A stretch of DNA of 64,000 bases from Liquidambar formosana. Taxonomy: Eukaryota; Streptophyta; Magnoliopsida; Saxifragales; Altingiaceae. The stretch is taken from the NCBI GenBank assembly GCA_039720395.1, contig CM077826.1:16865907-16929906 (forward strand), in the 5' to 3' direction. The position numbers were made by a program, and so were the translations under genes. How positions within the stretch are numbered: the first letter of the stretch is position 1; each line of letters starts with the position of its first letter. The notes under the pieces were generated by a model. The model was not told where the DNA came from. It saw only the letters and a list, made by a program, of their open reading frames with translations, and did no database searches. Below, piece by piece: positions 35,801 through 46,483 of this stretch.

Positions 35801-36170
35801 TTGTTAAGGAAGGGGAGGACTTCCTATTCTGTGGATTCCCCGAACCATCCATTGATAAAGCAACTAAGGCGAGAGTTCCGGGGTTTGAAATATTCTTTAC
35901 TGAGTGGTATCCCATTACTGCTACAATGGTTGACGATGAAGCGATCAAGGATGACCATTGGGAAAAGAAGAACGAGGACTGGGCAGAACAGATGGATTCG
36001 GAAGCCATGGTTACAATGTTTCAAGATATGGTTCTTGTTGTAGAGGAGTCGGATCTCGAGTGTTCTTCAATTCACCATGCAGCCATGCCGCTCCTTAATT
36101 GGTATCTTGAAGAGGGTATCATTGCAGAAGTTCTTGAGGGCGAGGATCTCGACTTACCTGATAGTAGTTT
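32866..36170 (+). pseudogene. Gag-protease-G-patch exon of element D, with three in-frame stops
   Basis: One continuous frame runs from ATG 32866 to the splice donor at 36171. Domains: coiled N-terminus; gag core (about 33270-33540); two CHHC zinc knuckles of form C-x2-H-x4-H-x4-C, CKFHQAKGHLTNRC and CLYHQAPGHDTEDC; a retropepsin with active-site DNGS in VPIDNGSALNV and flap-end LLLGRPWIH (about 35080-35320); then a G-patch-like GMGLGRRQQG with FGLGYEP. Stops at 33178-33180 (TGA), 33538-33540 (TAA) and 34315-34317 (TAG) replace sense codons that are intact in A; the frame is otherwise preserved. D could not make full Gag unless stops are read through or Gag is supplied by a relative such as element I. 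Confidence 0.9.
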
Positions 36171-36339
36171 GTAGGTTCCTTAGTAGCTTGTCTTAGCTTT
36201 CCTTTCAAATAAAGTGTGTCCGCCTAGCCCACCTTGTGGAGTTAGGAGTCGTTCCCTAGTTGTGGCACATGTGTTTTCTTTTCTTTGTTTTGTTTTGTTA
36301 GTTCAGTCAATAAAGTGTGTTTCTTTTCATTATTTGCAG
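36171..36339 (+). other. Ogre-type intron between protease and RT, element D (169 bp)
   Basis: Donor GTAGGT follows TAGTAGTTT, and the acceptor TTATTTGCAG has a T-rich run before it. Splicing joins TT to T to make a Phe codon and keeps the pol frame open, bypassing the TAG at 36172-36174. The same sites and phase are kept in A. Confidence 0.85.
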
Positions 36340-39300
36340 TGTTTCATTTCTCTCTTCTATGGATATCTATGGCATGGATATAGATCCTAGGAATGACGTC
36401 CCCCCGGAGCTCGTCGAGCAAAGGAAAAGGGGCGTTACCGAACCTAACATGAATGAATTGGAATCAATCAATCTAGGGACAGATGAATTGCCAAGGATAA
36501 TTAAAATTGGGATAACTCTCTCACCTGCTGAAAAAGAAAAATTGATAATACTTCTAAAAGCCAATGTAGAGGCCTTCGCATGGTCTTATGAGGATATGCC
36601 TGGCATTGATCCAGATATTGTGCAACATTACATCCCCACTAATCCCACTAAAAAGCCTATAAAGCAGAAATTAAGAAGATTAAAACCAGAATGGGCTTTG
36701 AAAGTAAAAGAAGAGGTAACTAAACAATTAGATGCCGGGTTTCTCCAAGTTGTGGAGTACCCTGAGTGGCTGTCTAACATAGTGCCTGTGCCTAAAAAAG
36801 ATGGGAAAGTGCGAATGTGTGTTGACTTCCGCGACCTTAATGCTGCGAGCCCAAAGGATGATTTCCCTCTACCACATATCGATGTGTTGGTGGACAGCAC
36901 GGCAGGCCATGCTCTTCTTTCCTTCATGGATGGATTCTCTGGTTACAACCAGATAAAGATGGCGCCTCGAGACATGGAAAAGACGGCTTTTATCACGCAG
37001 TGGGGCACGTATTGCTACAAGGTAATGCCTTTTGGCTTGAGAAATGCCGGGGCTACTTACCAAAGAGCTGCTACGACCCTATTGCATGATATGATCCATA
37101 AAGAAGTAGAGGTGTATGTGGACGACATGATAGTCAAATCTGTAGACCGGGAAGGACATTTCGCGGCATTGGAGAAGTTCCTAGAACGGGCAAAGAAGTA
37201 CAACCTCCGACTGAATCCTCAGAAGTGCGCTTTCGGAGTCACCGCAGGGAAGCTGTTGGGTTTCATGATCACTCAAAGGGGAATTGAAGTTGATCCAGGG
37301 AAGATAAAAGCTATCACGGAGATGGAGCCACCAAGAATGGAAAAGCGGATCCGGGGCTTTCTGGGGAGAGTTCAATACATAAGTCGTTTTATCGCTAATC
37401 TGACCATGGTATGCGAGCCAATTTTCAAGCTACTTAAAAAGGACGTTTCCAAGGAATGGAATGAGGACTGTCAAGAAGCTTTTGAGACCATTAAAAGGTA
37501 CCTGAGCAACCCCCCAATCTTGGTTCCCCCGCGGCAAGGTGAACCATTACTGTTATACTTAACGGTTACTGAAACCGCGACGGGAGCCATGTTAGCTCAA
37601 TACCTTGAAGGGTCGAAAAAGAAAAATGCCATCTACTACTTGAGCAAGAAAATGACAGATTATGAAGTAAAGTACAATGCGCTAGAAAAGGCTTGCGTAG
37701 CATTGGTATGGGCTACCCAGAAACTCCGTCATTACATGATGTCTTTCGAAGTCCTGTTGATAAGTCGATTGGATCCTTTGAAGTATTTGCTAGAAAAACC
37801 AGTCCTATCATACAGGACCGCTCGTTGGTCGCTTCTTCTCAATGAGTTCGACATAAAGTACCTGGCGCAAAAGTCCGTCAAAGGAAGTGCCATTGCAGAC
37901 CATTTGGCAAGCTGCCCTGTGTCGTCATCAACCCAATTCAATGATGAGTTCCCCGACGAAGATATTCTGGAAATCAAGAAAAAGGTTTGGAAAGTCTACT
38001 TCGACGGAGCTGCAAACAGAAGAGGTTATGGCATAGGAGTGCTACTGGTCTCGCCCGAGGAAGCCTTCACGCCTTTAGCAGTCAAATTGGGGTTCGAAGC
38101 CACCAACAACATAGCAGAGTATGAGGCCTGCATCCTAGCATTGGAAGCTGCGTTAGAGTTGGGGATAAAAGAACTAGAGGTGTTCGGAGATTCAGCATTG
38201 ATCATCTGTCAGATAAAAGGGGAGTGGAAGACTCGCGATGAGAAGCTGTTGCCCTATCATGCCTATTTGGAAGCACTGACCAAAGAGTTCGCGGAGATCG
38301 AGTTCAATTACTTGTCGAGAAACAAGAATCAGTTTGCTGATGCCTTAGCGACTCTAGCTTCAATGGTGGAAATACCAGAAGGAGGAAGCGTGAAACCGCT
38401 CGTGATCGAATGCAGAGAGAAACCTGTTTATTGCTGTTCCATTCAAGAAGGAGAGGTAACAGATAGCCACCCTTGGTTTCATGACATAAGAAGGCTCATC
38501 GAGGAAAGAGAATATCCGGAAGAAGCATCTCGCGTGGATAGGCGAACACTGAGAAGATTGGCAAGCCATTATGTGGTATGTGGAGGAAAATTGTATCGGA
38601 GATCTTACAACGGAATCCACTTGCTGTGTGTCACGGAGGAAGAAGCCAGAAAACTCATTGAAGAAATCCATGAAGGAGTGGGGGCTTCGCATATGAATGG
38701 ATACATGTTGGCTAAGAATATCATGAGACTAGGGTATTACTGGTCTACAATGGAAAGGGATTGCTATGCCCACGTCAAGAAGTGCCATAAGTGTCAGCTC
38801 TTCGCCAACGGACAACACTTGCCCTCCATGCCCTTAACAAGCATGTCAACTCCGTGGCCGTTTGAAGTATGGGGAATAGATATCATCGGACAGATTAAGC
38901 CGAAGGCATCCAATGGTCATGAATACATTTTGGTAGCCATCGATTACTTTACCAAATGGGTGGAAGCAGCTTCCTTCAAAGTTTTGAATGCTAAAAAGGT
39001 GGCGCGGTTCATACAGCTCAACATTATCTACCGATATGGGGTACCGCATGAGGTCATTTCAGATAACGGTCAGCATTTCCAGAAGGAGACCAAAGAACTC
39101 TTGCAGAAGTACAAGATCGTTCATCACTTGTCATCCCCGTATCGTCCGCAGACAAACGGCGCAGTGGAAGCCGCCAACAAAAACATCAAGAAGATATTAC
39201 AGAAAACGACTGACACGTACACTGATTGGCATGAGAAACTACCATTGGCATTATGGGGGTACAGAACGTCAGTCAGATCGTCAACAGGGGCTATGCCGTA

Positions 39301-39718
39301 CGCGCTAGTGTATGGGATGGAGGCTGTTTTGCCAGTGGAATTGGAAGTTCCTTCGTTAAGGGTTGCTGTGGAAAGTCAGCTGGCAGAGGTGGACTGGATC
39401 AAAAGTCATTATGATGAGTTAGCATTGCTAGATGAAAGGCGATTGAGGGCTCTCTACCATGTGCAAGGGTACCAGAGAAGAGTCGCAAGGGCGTTCAACA
39501 AACATGTCAAAGACAGAGGCTTGAAGAAAGGGGATTTAGTGTTGAAAGAGATCCGAGCTCCAATTTTCGATCCACGAGGAAAGTTCAAACCAAGTTGGGG
39601 AGGACCGTACATCATTAAGGAGATATTGCCAGCAGGGGCTGTTCGACTTATGGATTTGGATGGGATCGAGTTCGCTCGTCCTACTAATTTGGATCAATTA
39701 AAGAAGTATTATGTATAA
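36340..39718 (+). CDS. pol: Pol polyprotein of element D (RT, two RNase H, integrase), intact
   Basis: The uninterrupted frame starts at 36317 (1133 codons); as an exon it starts at 36340. Reverse transcriptase has YVDD at frame residues 267-270. The first RNase H has lost its first catalytic Asp (LTVTETATGAML where gypsy elements have TDAS). A second RNase H follows with YFDGAANRRGYGIG (Asp 563), NIAEYEA, GDSALI and NQFADALA. Integrase has an HHCC-type zinc finger (ending KKCHKCQLF), catalytic Asp 855, Asp 916 and Glu 951 (spacing DD35E), and the C-terminal KPSWGGPYIIKEIL. Two RNase H domains are a hallmark of the Tat lineage. This copy has no lesion, unlike gag of the same element. Confidence 0.95.
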
Positions 39719-40033
39719 GGCCTGCTAGGTTGAAAACCTGTAAAGGCGGCCTAGGCAAAAGTTAAGGCATGAGAACTACGTAGGACCTGATTCCCCAAAA
39801 AGAAAAAAAAAGAAAAAAAAGAAAAAAGAAAAAAAAAAAAAGAAGAAAACGGGGATACGTAGGCAGCCCATAAAGTTACATTGGGTGCGGTCCAATCAAC
39901 ACAATAAAAAAAAAAATCTCGAAAGTAGATTATTATTGGCAATTCATTTGAAACTAATTGTTTGACATAACAATTTATTGGTGTTAAGTAAAAGAACTAT
40001 CGACATGCCATGGATATTCTATTCCTTGAGTCT
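39719..40033. other. Convergent gap, pol and DUF7745-like gene of D
   Basis: Contains an A-rich tract (39797-39842), the motif GGGGATACGTAGGCAGCCC and GGGTGCGGTCC, mirrored in A. No gene seen. Confidence 0.6.
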
Positions 40034-41319
40034 TTAAGTCCTCTTGAGTTTCTTCAGAGTCATTTTGTTTGTCTTCTGTCTTTCTCTATCGAGTCTTCTT
40101 TTCTTTCGCAAGTCATGGCCGTGGGATGCCTCCACTGCTTCAAGAATGTCTTCTCTGCAAAGTCCAAGTCTCGTGTCCTTGATAAGTTCATAAATTCTTT
40201 CTCGACGAGAAGTCTCCCTTTCGCCCAAGCCATCCTTCAGCCATTGCTTGTATTCTCTACTCATCTCGAAAGGTGCTTCAGTGTTGGCAATCCGAGTCAA
40301 TTTCAGGTCTATAGGCCAGCGAGTCCTCGCCCACTTGATTATGGTAGGACCGACAGGTTCCATAAAGCAACAAGGTCCTGTTAAGGACGGTATGGTTTGC
40401 ATGGCGCCCATCTGGCGAAGAATTCTTGAAGCCCAATAGAAGGAAGTCGACCTCAGTCCTATGAGTTTGACAAAAGCACACCCCGAGGTTCGAAAAAGTA
40501 CTTGCTCTTTACACCCCCATGTAAAGACGTACCATTTGATGTTTCGTCGTGACAGCGTGTGGAAATAACCCAACCAATCTCTTAAAGAGAACGGCCCAGG
40601 AGTTCAACTCGGCGCAGACAGAAGTGCTGGGGCTTGTATGGATTGATAGTGGTGGGAGATAGAAAGTTCAAGCGCTCGAGCAGCCACATTTGCAGTAAAA
40701 AGGGGCTACCTTCTAAAGGCACTTTGGGGTTGCCATGAATTTTATCTAAACCATTCAAGGTTTCAGCTAATACCAAGGAAATGATGTTATGTCGCTTGAG
40801 AAGAGGGGCAACCAGCTCACATATTTGAATAGGGGCTTGAAGAGTGCCGGTGGATATGAGAAAGCGACCAATTAAGCAAAAAGCGAGTGCACGTTGAATT
40901 TGAGGGGTGAAAGTCAGAGTACCTTCGCTATCATGAGCCAAGAATGAGGTTGCTAACTTCATTAAGTCCACCATATGGTTCTTGACAAAGATCGTTGCGT
41001 CCCTTTGAGGAATGCCAAGAAAATCCGAGAAGGAAGCAAGGTAATCCGAGCGAGGTGTAGGAAGAATGAATGGCCCTGCGGGCGAAACTCCAAATAAAGC
41101 ATAGAATTCCTCCATGGTTGGGCATAATTCTTCATAATTAAATCGAAAGACATGGATTTGAGGATCCCAGAAGTATATAGCAGCGGTGAGAAGGGTCGTC
41201 TCGAGCTTCATGTGCCTTATGGAGAGCAATGGTTCCAAGCCGAAGCGCTTAAACTCAGTTTTGTCTTTGGCAGCCATGACTGCCAAAAACCCTCTTAAGA
41301 ACCCATCCAAGGCTTCCAT
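40034..41319 (-). pseudogene. Antisense DUF7745-like gene of element D (one frameshift)
   Basis: ATG at 41319 gives MEALDGFLRGF, matching the start in A. FWDPQIHVFRFNYEELCPT and MEEFYALFGVSPAG follow. Around 40585-40600 a one-base deletion relative to A shifts the frame; the rest continues from about 40573 to 40034 and ends in a basic tail (HDLRKKRRLDRERQK). A and D are broken at different sites, so each copy shows that the other's frame was once whole (about 425 residues). TATA box and module lie upstream with the same spacing as in A. The function is unknown; the basic tail suggests a nuclear protein. Confidence 0.75.
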
Positions 41320-41366
41320 AATTATTGTCAATGAAAATAGGTGAGTTAGAAGACTCCCCTCATGTG

Positions 41367-41374
41367 TTTTTATA
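41367..41374 (-). promoter_or_regulatory. TATA box of DUF7745-like gene of D
   Basis: Minus-strand TATAAAAA in CCCTATAAAAACACAT, identical to A, 47 bp before the start codon. Confidence 0.75.
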
Positions 41375-41461
41375 GGGAAAGGGTCACAAATTCAAGTCCT
41401 AAAGGGGGTAGAACCGTCAAAATCGCAAAATTCCTGAAAAATCGTGAAAAAGCGTGTCGAC

Positions 41462-41541
41462 CTCGGGTAACCGTCCGGGGCTGGACGGTCAGCCGTCTAG
41501 GCCCAGACGGCTAACCATCCGGGGCCAGATGGTCACCCGAG
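41462..41541. promoter_or_regulatory. 80-bp four-site module before DUF7745-like gene of D
   Basis: Ends CTCGGGTAACCGTCCGGGGC and GGTCACCCGAG; the inner sites follow the D type (GGTCAGCC, GGCTAACC), not the A type. It lies 87 bp upstream of the TATA box. Confidence 0.87.
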
Positions 41542-41822
41542 GCCCCCGCCTTGTTTTGCCTTGTCTCGCCCGGTTTTGCCTATTTTCGCGTTCGGGTGGC
41601 CTTTTCAGGCCATTTTCACTCCTATGAACTCACATTGACTCAAATTTTCATGAGAAAGGCACCATAACATCATCATGATAGATTCAAACAAGCACAACAA
41701 GTATCCATACTAAGGGATACAAAGTTTGGTTTTAGGTGGCAAGTACAAAACACAAGCATGAAATGCAAAAAGATAGCCATTATCTCATTAATTCTACAAG
41801 CCCAACAAGAAAGTAAATGAAC

Positions 41823-44489
41823 TCAGCGGTTCCCAGAGCTTCTTTTGCGGCTCGGCCCAGCTCCGTCACGACCCCCACAAGGTGCTCTAGGAGGGCGCAT
41901 TGCCGGTGGTGGCTGCATATACAAAATCCATTGCAAAGAGGCTAAGTATGAATAGAGTTGGTTAAAAACCACATATGAGAACTTTGAATAGGTGGAACAC
42001 TTACCATGACATCCAAACGAGCTTCCGCCATGGATTTGGCTAAGCTCATCCTCACAAGGTCACGCCTCAAACCTTCACTAAGGTCGATGAACTCTTGGGC
42101 ATATGCCGCAGGCACCTAGGATAATCAATAAGGGTAAAATTGAAGGTAATGCTCAAAGAAAGAAAGAAATACCCATAAAGAGAACTCACCTGTTCTCGAT
42201 TTGGGTCGATCCTAGGAGATTCGTCAAATGTAGGATGAATGATGGCGGTCTTGACGAAGTCTGACCCACTGCACAAATCAATGAACCAATTCGGCTGAGG
42301 CAAGGGGAGTGACCTATCCCCCTCCATCTCATCTTCCTCAGAGCCAGGAACCACTTCTGAGCCCACTGTCGAGCTATGCCCTCGTGCTCGCCGACCCTGC
42401 AAGTGTTCGCCTATTAAATAGAGTCTCTATCAAAAAGCAAAGGCTAGGAGAATGTTAAAGACTTACCCCCTGAGGAGGGAAGCCTGTCACCCTGGGCCTC
42501 ATCAGATATTGGAGACAGAAAGTGTCATATGCAATGTCAGGAGAAGTGAACTCCTCCGCATCCCAGCCTCTCAAGGCATCCCACAACTCCTCCCCCTCTA
42601 TTAAGTTAGCATGCCTCATGTTAAGTGGTGGAGGCATTGGAGCCATGGCGGCATTCACATCACCCATGACTTGGCGTAGGACACGCTCTCCTAGGTACCA
42701 ATACCTACCCACGGGGCCTTCCAAGAGCACCCTCTTGCCCGTCAGCATCAAGCTAGGAATGCATCGCTTGGGTAGCATTGGTACCCATATCTTCCAGGGA
42801 TTCCACTCAATCTGTTCAAAAATCCAAAATGAGAAATTGGGAGTAAAAAAGAAAAGGAAAAGAATGGGGAAAGAATTTCACCATATCAGCAGTAAGGTTT
42901 GCTAGGTGAGCTCTAGCAAAGGCGTAATCATGACGATTCGCCGCCCGGATGGACACATAACTAGGAGAGTAATTCTTGAGGGTAGGCCATTCAATGGTTT
43001 CCTCAGCAAGGGATGGGCGACATAGGTTGAGGTACTTATAGCACCAAACCTGTCAAAAGTTGAGAAAAGAGTCAAAAAGAAAAGATAATCTAAGAGAAAA
43101 ATGAAAAAAAAGAAATAAAAGGGAAGTAGCATTACCTCCCAAACAAAGGGCATCCCGCCGAAGTCCTTGGTCACACCACGTGACATGTCACACATTGTGC
43201 GATACATAGTGGCTAGAGCAGCCCCTCCCCAGTTGAATTTCCTGATCTTGTCAACATCTTCCATGCTTGCAAGAAGACCCAAAGGGGCTAGGTCGCCCGT
43301 CCCAGCAAAGAATGTGCATGAGATCATGTACAGAAGGAATGCCCTTGTAATGCAATCGGGGCTTGCACCCTCGCTCTCCCTTTGCTTAGTAAACTTATTG
43401 AAAAGCCAAGTGCGTCGCACTGCTTTCTTGATTACCTCGATCTCCATCCCAAGGTAAGCTAGGAGATAATCCTCATCCGTGTGAGCCTCCTCATAGAACT
43501 CCAAGCTTTTGCCTTTAATGCTTAAGCCCGTGATCATGGTGAAGTCCTTGGGGGTTAGTGTCATCTCCCCGAAGCTAAAATGGAATGTATTGGTGGTGTC
43601 CCACCATAGCTCAGACAAGGCTAGCAAAGCTTGCCTATCACATTGGTCATTCCATAGAGAATCTAGGAATGGGCCAAAACCGGCCTTTTCGATATAGCCT
43701 TTGGTGATGGGTTGGAAGTTTTCCATGTTCCGCCACCATTCAATGAGTCCTTTAACAGAGGACCGAGTGCGCATGTCCTGAAAGTTGGGCTATAGCCATT
43801 GAAAATACCTTAAGGGTTAGTTGAAAGAACATAGAAACAATAAACCTACACTAGCAATTGGTTTCAAATCGTTTTCCAAAAGATGTCAAAAGTTTGTTTT
43901 TATTCATGAAATGAATTGCTAATGGATGTTTATGAGTTTACTTGTTCATGTGCCTTAATTTGGCAAGGATTGAACACTTTTTTATCACTTGGGCATTTTA
44001 TCGAACACTTGGTGGGTGACACCTCCCAAGCCTTGAAACAAAAGAATTTTGTATGATCAATCCTTGCTAAATCATAGCATATTACTCACTTGAGGGTTTA
44101 CTTGTTGATATACATTGATTTGGTGAAGATTGAACATCTTTATTTCACTTGGGAATTTTATCGAACACTTGGCGGGTGCCATTTTTCAAGCTTTCAAATG
44201 AAAAGAATTTGTGTGTTCAATCCTTGCCAAATCAAGGGATATCACTCAACAACCCAAGGGGTATTCAAAAGAAGTAGAAGGGAATGTAATTTCACCAAAA
44301 GAATTGAAAGATTCAAAAGAAAAGTGTTAAGTTGGGTAAACTTACTTCTTGTTGGGAATGGATGAATGAGAGATGCTTCTCGGGTTCAAGCAACACCCTA
44401 GCTTGTGGGGCATCATAGAGTGGTGCCTTGTATGTGCTTTTGACCCCATAGAATGGATACTTGGTGCTTGAGTCCTTGCTTGATGACAT
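41823..44489 (-). CDS. Antisense plant mobile domain (PMD) protein of element D, seven exons, 572 codons
   Basis: Predicted exons on the minus strand: 44489-44346, 43789-43136, 43049-42882, 42811-42467, 42396-42190, 42115-42005 and 41912-41823. All introns are GT-AG and phase 0, and the joined frame is open. The core TNTFHFSFGEMTLTPKDF is in exon 2, VWCYKYLNLCRP opens exon 3, and GRYWYLGERVL and MRPRVTGFPPQG are in exon 4. The C-terminus is basic (PSRKRS). Exon lengths equal those of A except exons 5 and 7 (207 and 90 against 213 and 108). Intron 1 holds a direct duplication (about 43937-44257). Expression would come from a promoter on the strand opposite to pol. The product is probably nuclear and possibly regulatory, by analogy with MAIN/MAIL1; this is inference. 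Confidence 0.88.
43937..44257 (-). repeat. Direct duplication in PMD intron 1 of D
   Basis: Two copies of about 160 bp share GTTTACTTGTT, GATTGAACA, ATTTTATCGAACACTTGG and CAATCCTTGC. Only one related copy is visible in intron 1 of A. Confidence 0.65.
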
Positions 44490-44628
44490 CCTTGATGATG
44501 GAGTTGGGTTTGTGAAAAATGGGTTTGATTTGGTTTAATTTCACAAAATGATGTGAATTGGTTGTTTTGATTGCTAAATGGGCTTGATTTGTTGTTGTTT
44601 GATGTGCATTTGATGTTTGGATTGAATG

Positions 44629-44636
44629 TTTTTATA
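44629..44636 (-). promoter_or_regulatory. TATA box of PMD gene of D
   Basis: Minus-strand TATAAAAA, 139 bp downstream of the four-site module and 139 bp before the start codon. Confidence 0.6.
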
Positions 44637-44775
44637 GTAGGAATGAGAGAATGAGAGTTGGAGATGATAGGATGAGAGTTTAGAGAGAGAAACTCTCTAA
44701 TTTTCGGGCTAGGAGAATGTGGGAATGAGAATGCAAGTGTGGGGTTTTAAAAAACCCATAATTTTTCATAGTGGG

Positions 44776-44855
44776 CTCGGGTAACCGTCCCACCCTGGAC
44801 GGTCAGCCGTCCTGCCCTGGACGGTTGACCATCTGAGGCTAGTTGGTCACCCTAG
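44776..44855. promoter_or_regulatory. 80-bp four-site module before PMD gene of D
   Basis: Ends CTCGGGTAACC and GGTCACCCTAG, sites GGTAACC, GGTCAGCC, GGTTGACC, GGTCACC at module bases 5, 26, 48 and 70. It is the most diverged D copy, yet length and site positions are unchanged. Confidence 0.85.
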
Positions 44856-45049
44856 CCCGCTTTGCCCGTTTGCCCCGTTTCGCGCGCTCGCGACCTCTAA
44901 ACTTCTCCAAATTGACTTTTTGTGCAATCCTTGAGTTATGGGATGAATATATCCCTCAAGTTTATCAAGTTTCAATGAAATTTTTGAATCTTGGGTGATT
45001 GTATTCACCCGCATAACGAGGAGTTGCAATGGTCATGATAAATGGCTTT

Positions 45050-45960
45050 CTCATGAAATGAGCTTAGTGTTGAATTGATTGACTTTCAAGTCTTGGAATT
45101 CAATTCTCTAGGAGATGATAATGATATCATATCATGTGATAAAGATAATTTCACATGAAATGACTTGCTAGTCATATGATAAAGATAACTTCACATGAAA
45201 TGATGATTCATGAGCTATGCTAGTTACGAAGTAACTTGCTATCTTTGTGAAGAGGGCATGAAATGCACTTTGTTTTTCAATCAATTGACTTTCAAAATCA
45301 ATGTTGTATCATGTGATAAAGTTAATTTCACATGAAATGACATGAAATAAGCTTGATTTTCAATCAATTAACTCTCAATTCAATGTCATTTCATGTGTTA
45401 AAGATAATTTCACATGAAATGATAAGTAATGAACTTGATTTTGAGTTGAATGACTCTCAATACATTATCATTTCATGTGATAAAAACAATTTCACATGAG
45501 ATGCACTTGATTTGGAGTTGAATGACTCCCAGTACATTGTCATTCCATGTGATAGGGATAGTTTCACATAAAATGATAAGAAATGAGCTTGATTTTGAAT
45601 CAATTGACTTGCAATTGGGTCTCATATCATGTGATAAACACAATTTCCCATGAAATGACGATTCATGAGTTATGCAATAACTCCCCGTCTTTGTTACTTC
45701 CACAGAAAGTGGCACAATTTCCCATGAAATGACGATTCATGAGTTATGCAATAACTCCCCATCTTTGTTACTTCCACAGAAAGTGGCATGAAATGACGAT
45801 TCATAAGTTATGTAATAACTCCACGTCTCTGTTACTTCCACAGAAAGTGGCACAATTTCCCATGAAATAATGATCCATGAGTTATGAAATAACTCCCTGT
45901 CTTTGTTACTTCCACAGAAAGTGGCATGAAATCACAAATTCACATAAAATGATGATTTAT
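45050..45960. repeat. Tandem hairpin array of element D
   Basis: Repeats about 70-90 bp apart are built on inverted pairs such as ATTTCATGTG/CACATGAAAT (45388-45397 with 45411-45420) and TCATGTGA/TCACATGA (45132-45158). From about 45650 a second unit with GTTACTTCCACAGAAAGTGG and GATTCATGAGTTATG is repeated four times. The sequence is unrelated to the array in A, but place and architecture are the same. Confidence 0.8.
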
Positions 45961-46059
45961 GAGTTATGAAATAACTCGTTTTGAGAATGCCAATGAAATT
46001 GGTAGGATACCTTGTGATGCACTAGTGCAACTAGCTTTGCATCATGAGAAGACCATGTG

Positions 46060-46330
46060 GATATCACTAATGCAATTAGTGCATGGTAAAGGCATTTGCA
46101 TGAGCGCACCAACGAATGTTGGCATGCATAGAAATGCATTCAATTATCTGCTTCGATGAAATCGTTGCAAGCTTGGATATGACGAAGTCTATCCTGCTGG
46201 TTCCCTTTGAGTTTGCTGGTATTAATGAGATTAATCCATCATACAAAATGTGTTGTTATATCACTAATGCAATTAGTGCATGGTAAAGGCATTTGCATGA
46301 GCGCACCAACGAATGTTGGTATGCAATCAA
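46060..46330. repeat. Duplicated block near the 3' LTR of D
   Basis: ATATCACTAATGCAATTAGTG and the following 40 bases occur at about 46060 and again at about 46258. The shared part holds the inverted pair CACTAAT/ATTAGTG. Confidence 0.7.
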
Positions 46331-46483
46331 TTATTAGCTTCGATGAAATCGTCGCATGCTTGGTCTATCCTTCTGGTTCCATTTGAGTTTGTTGGTATTA
46401 ATGAGATTAATCCATCAAACAAAAATGGGTTGTTCTTTGATCATTGGCTCGCAAGTGAAACTTGTTCACCAATGAGGGGCTTC

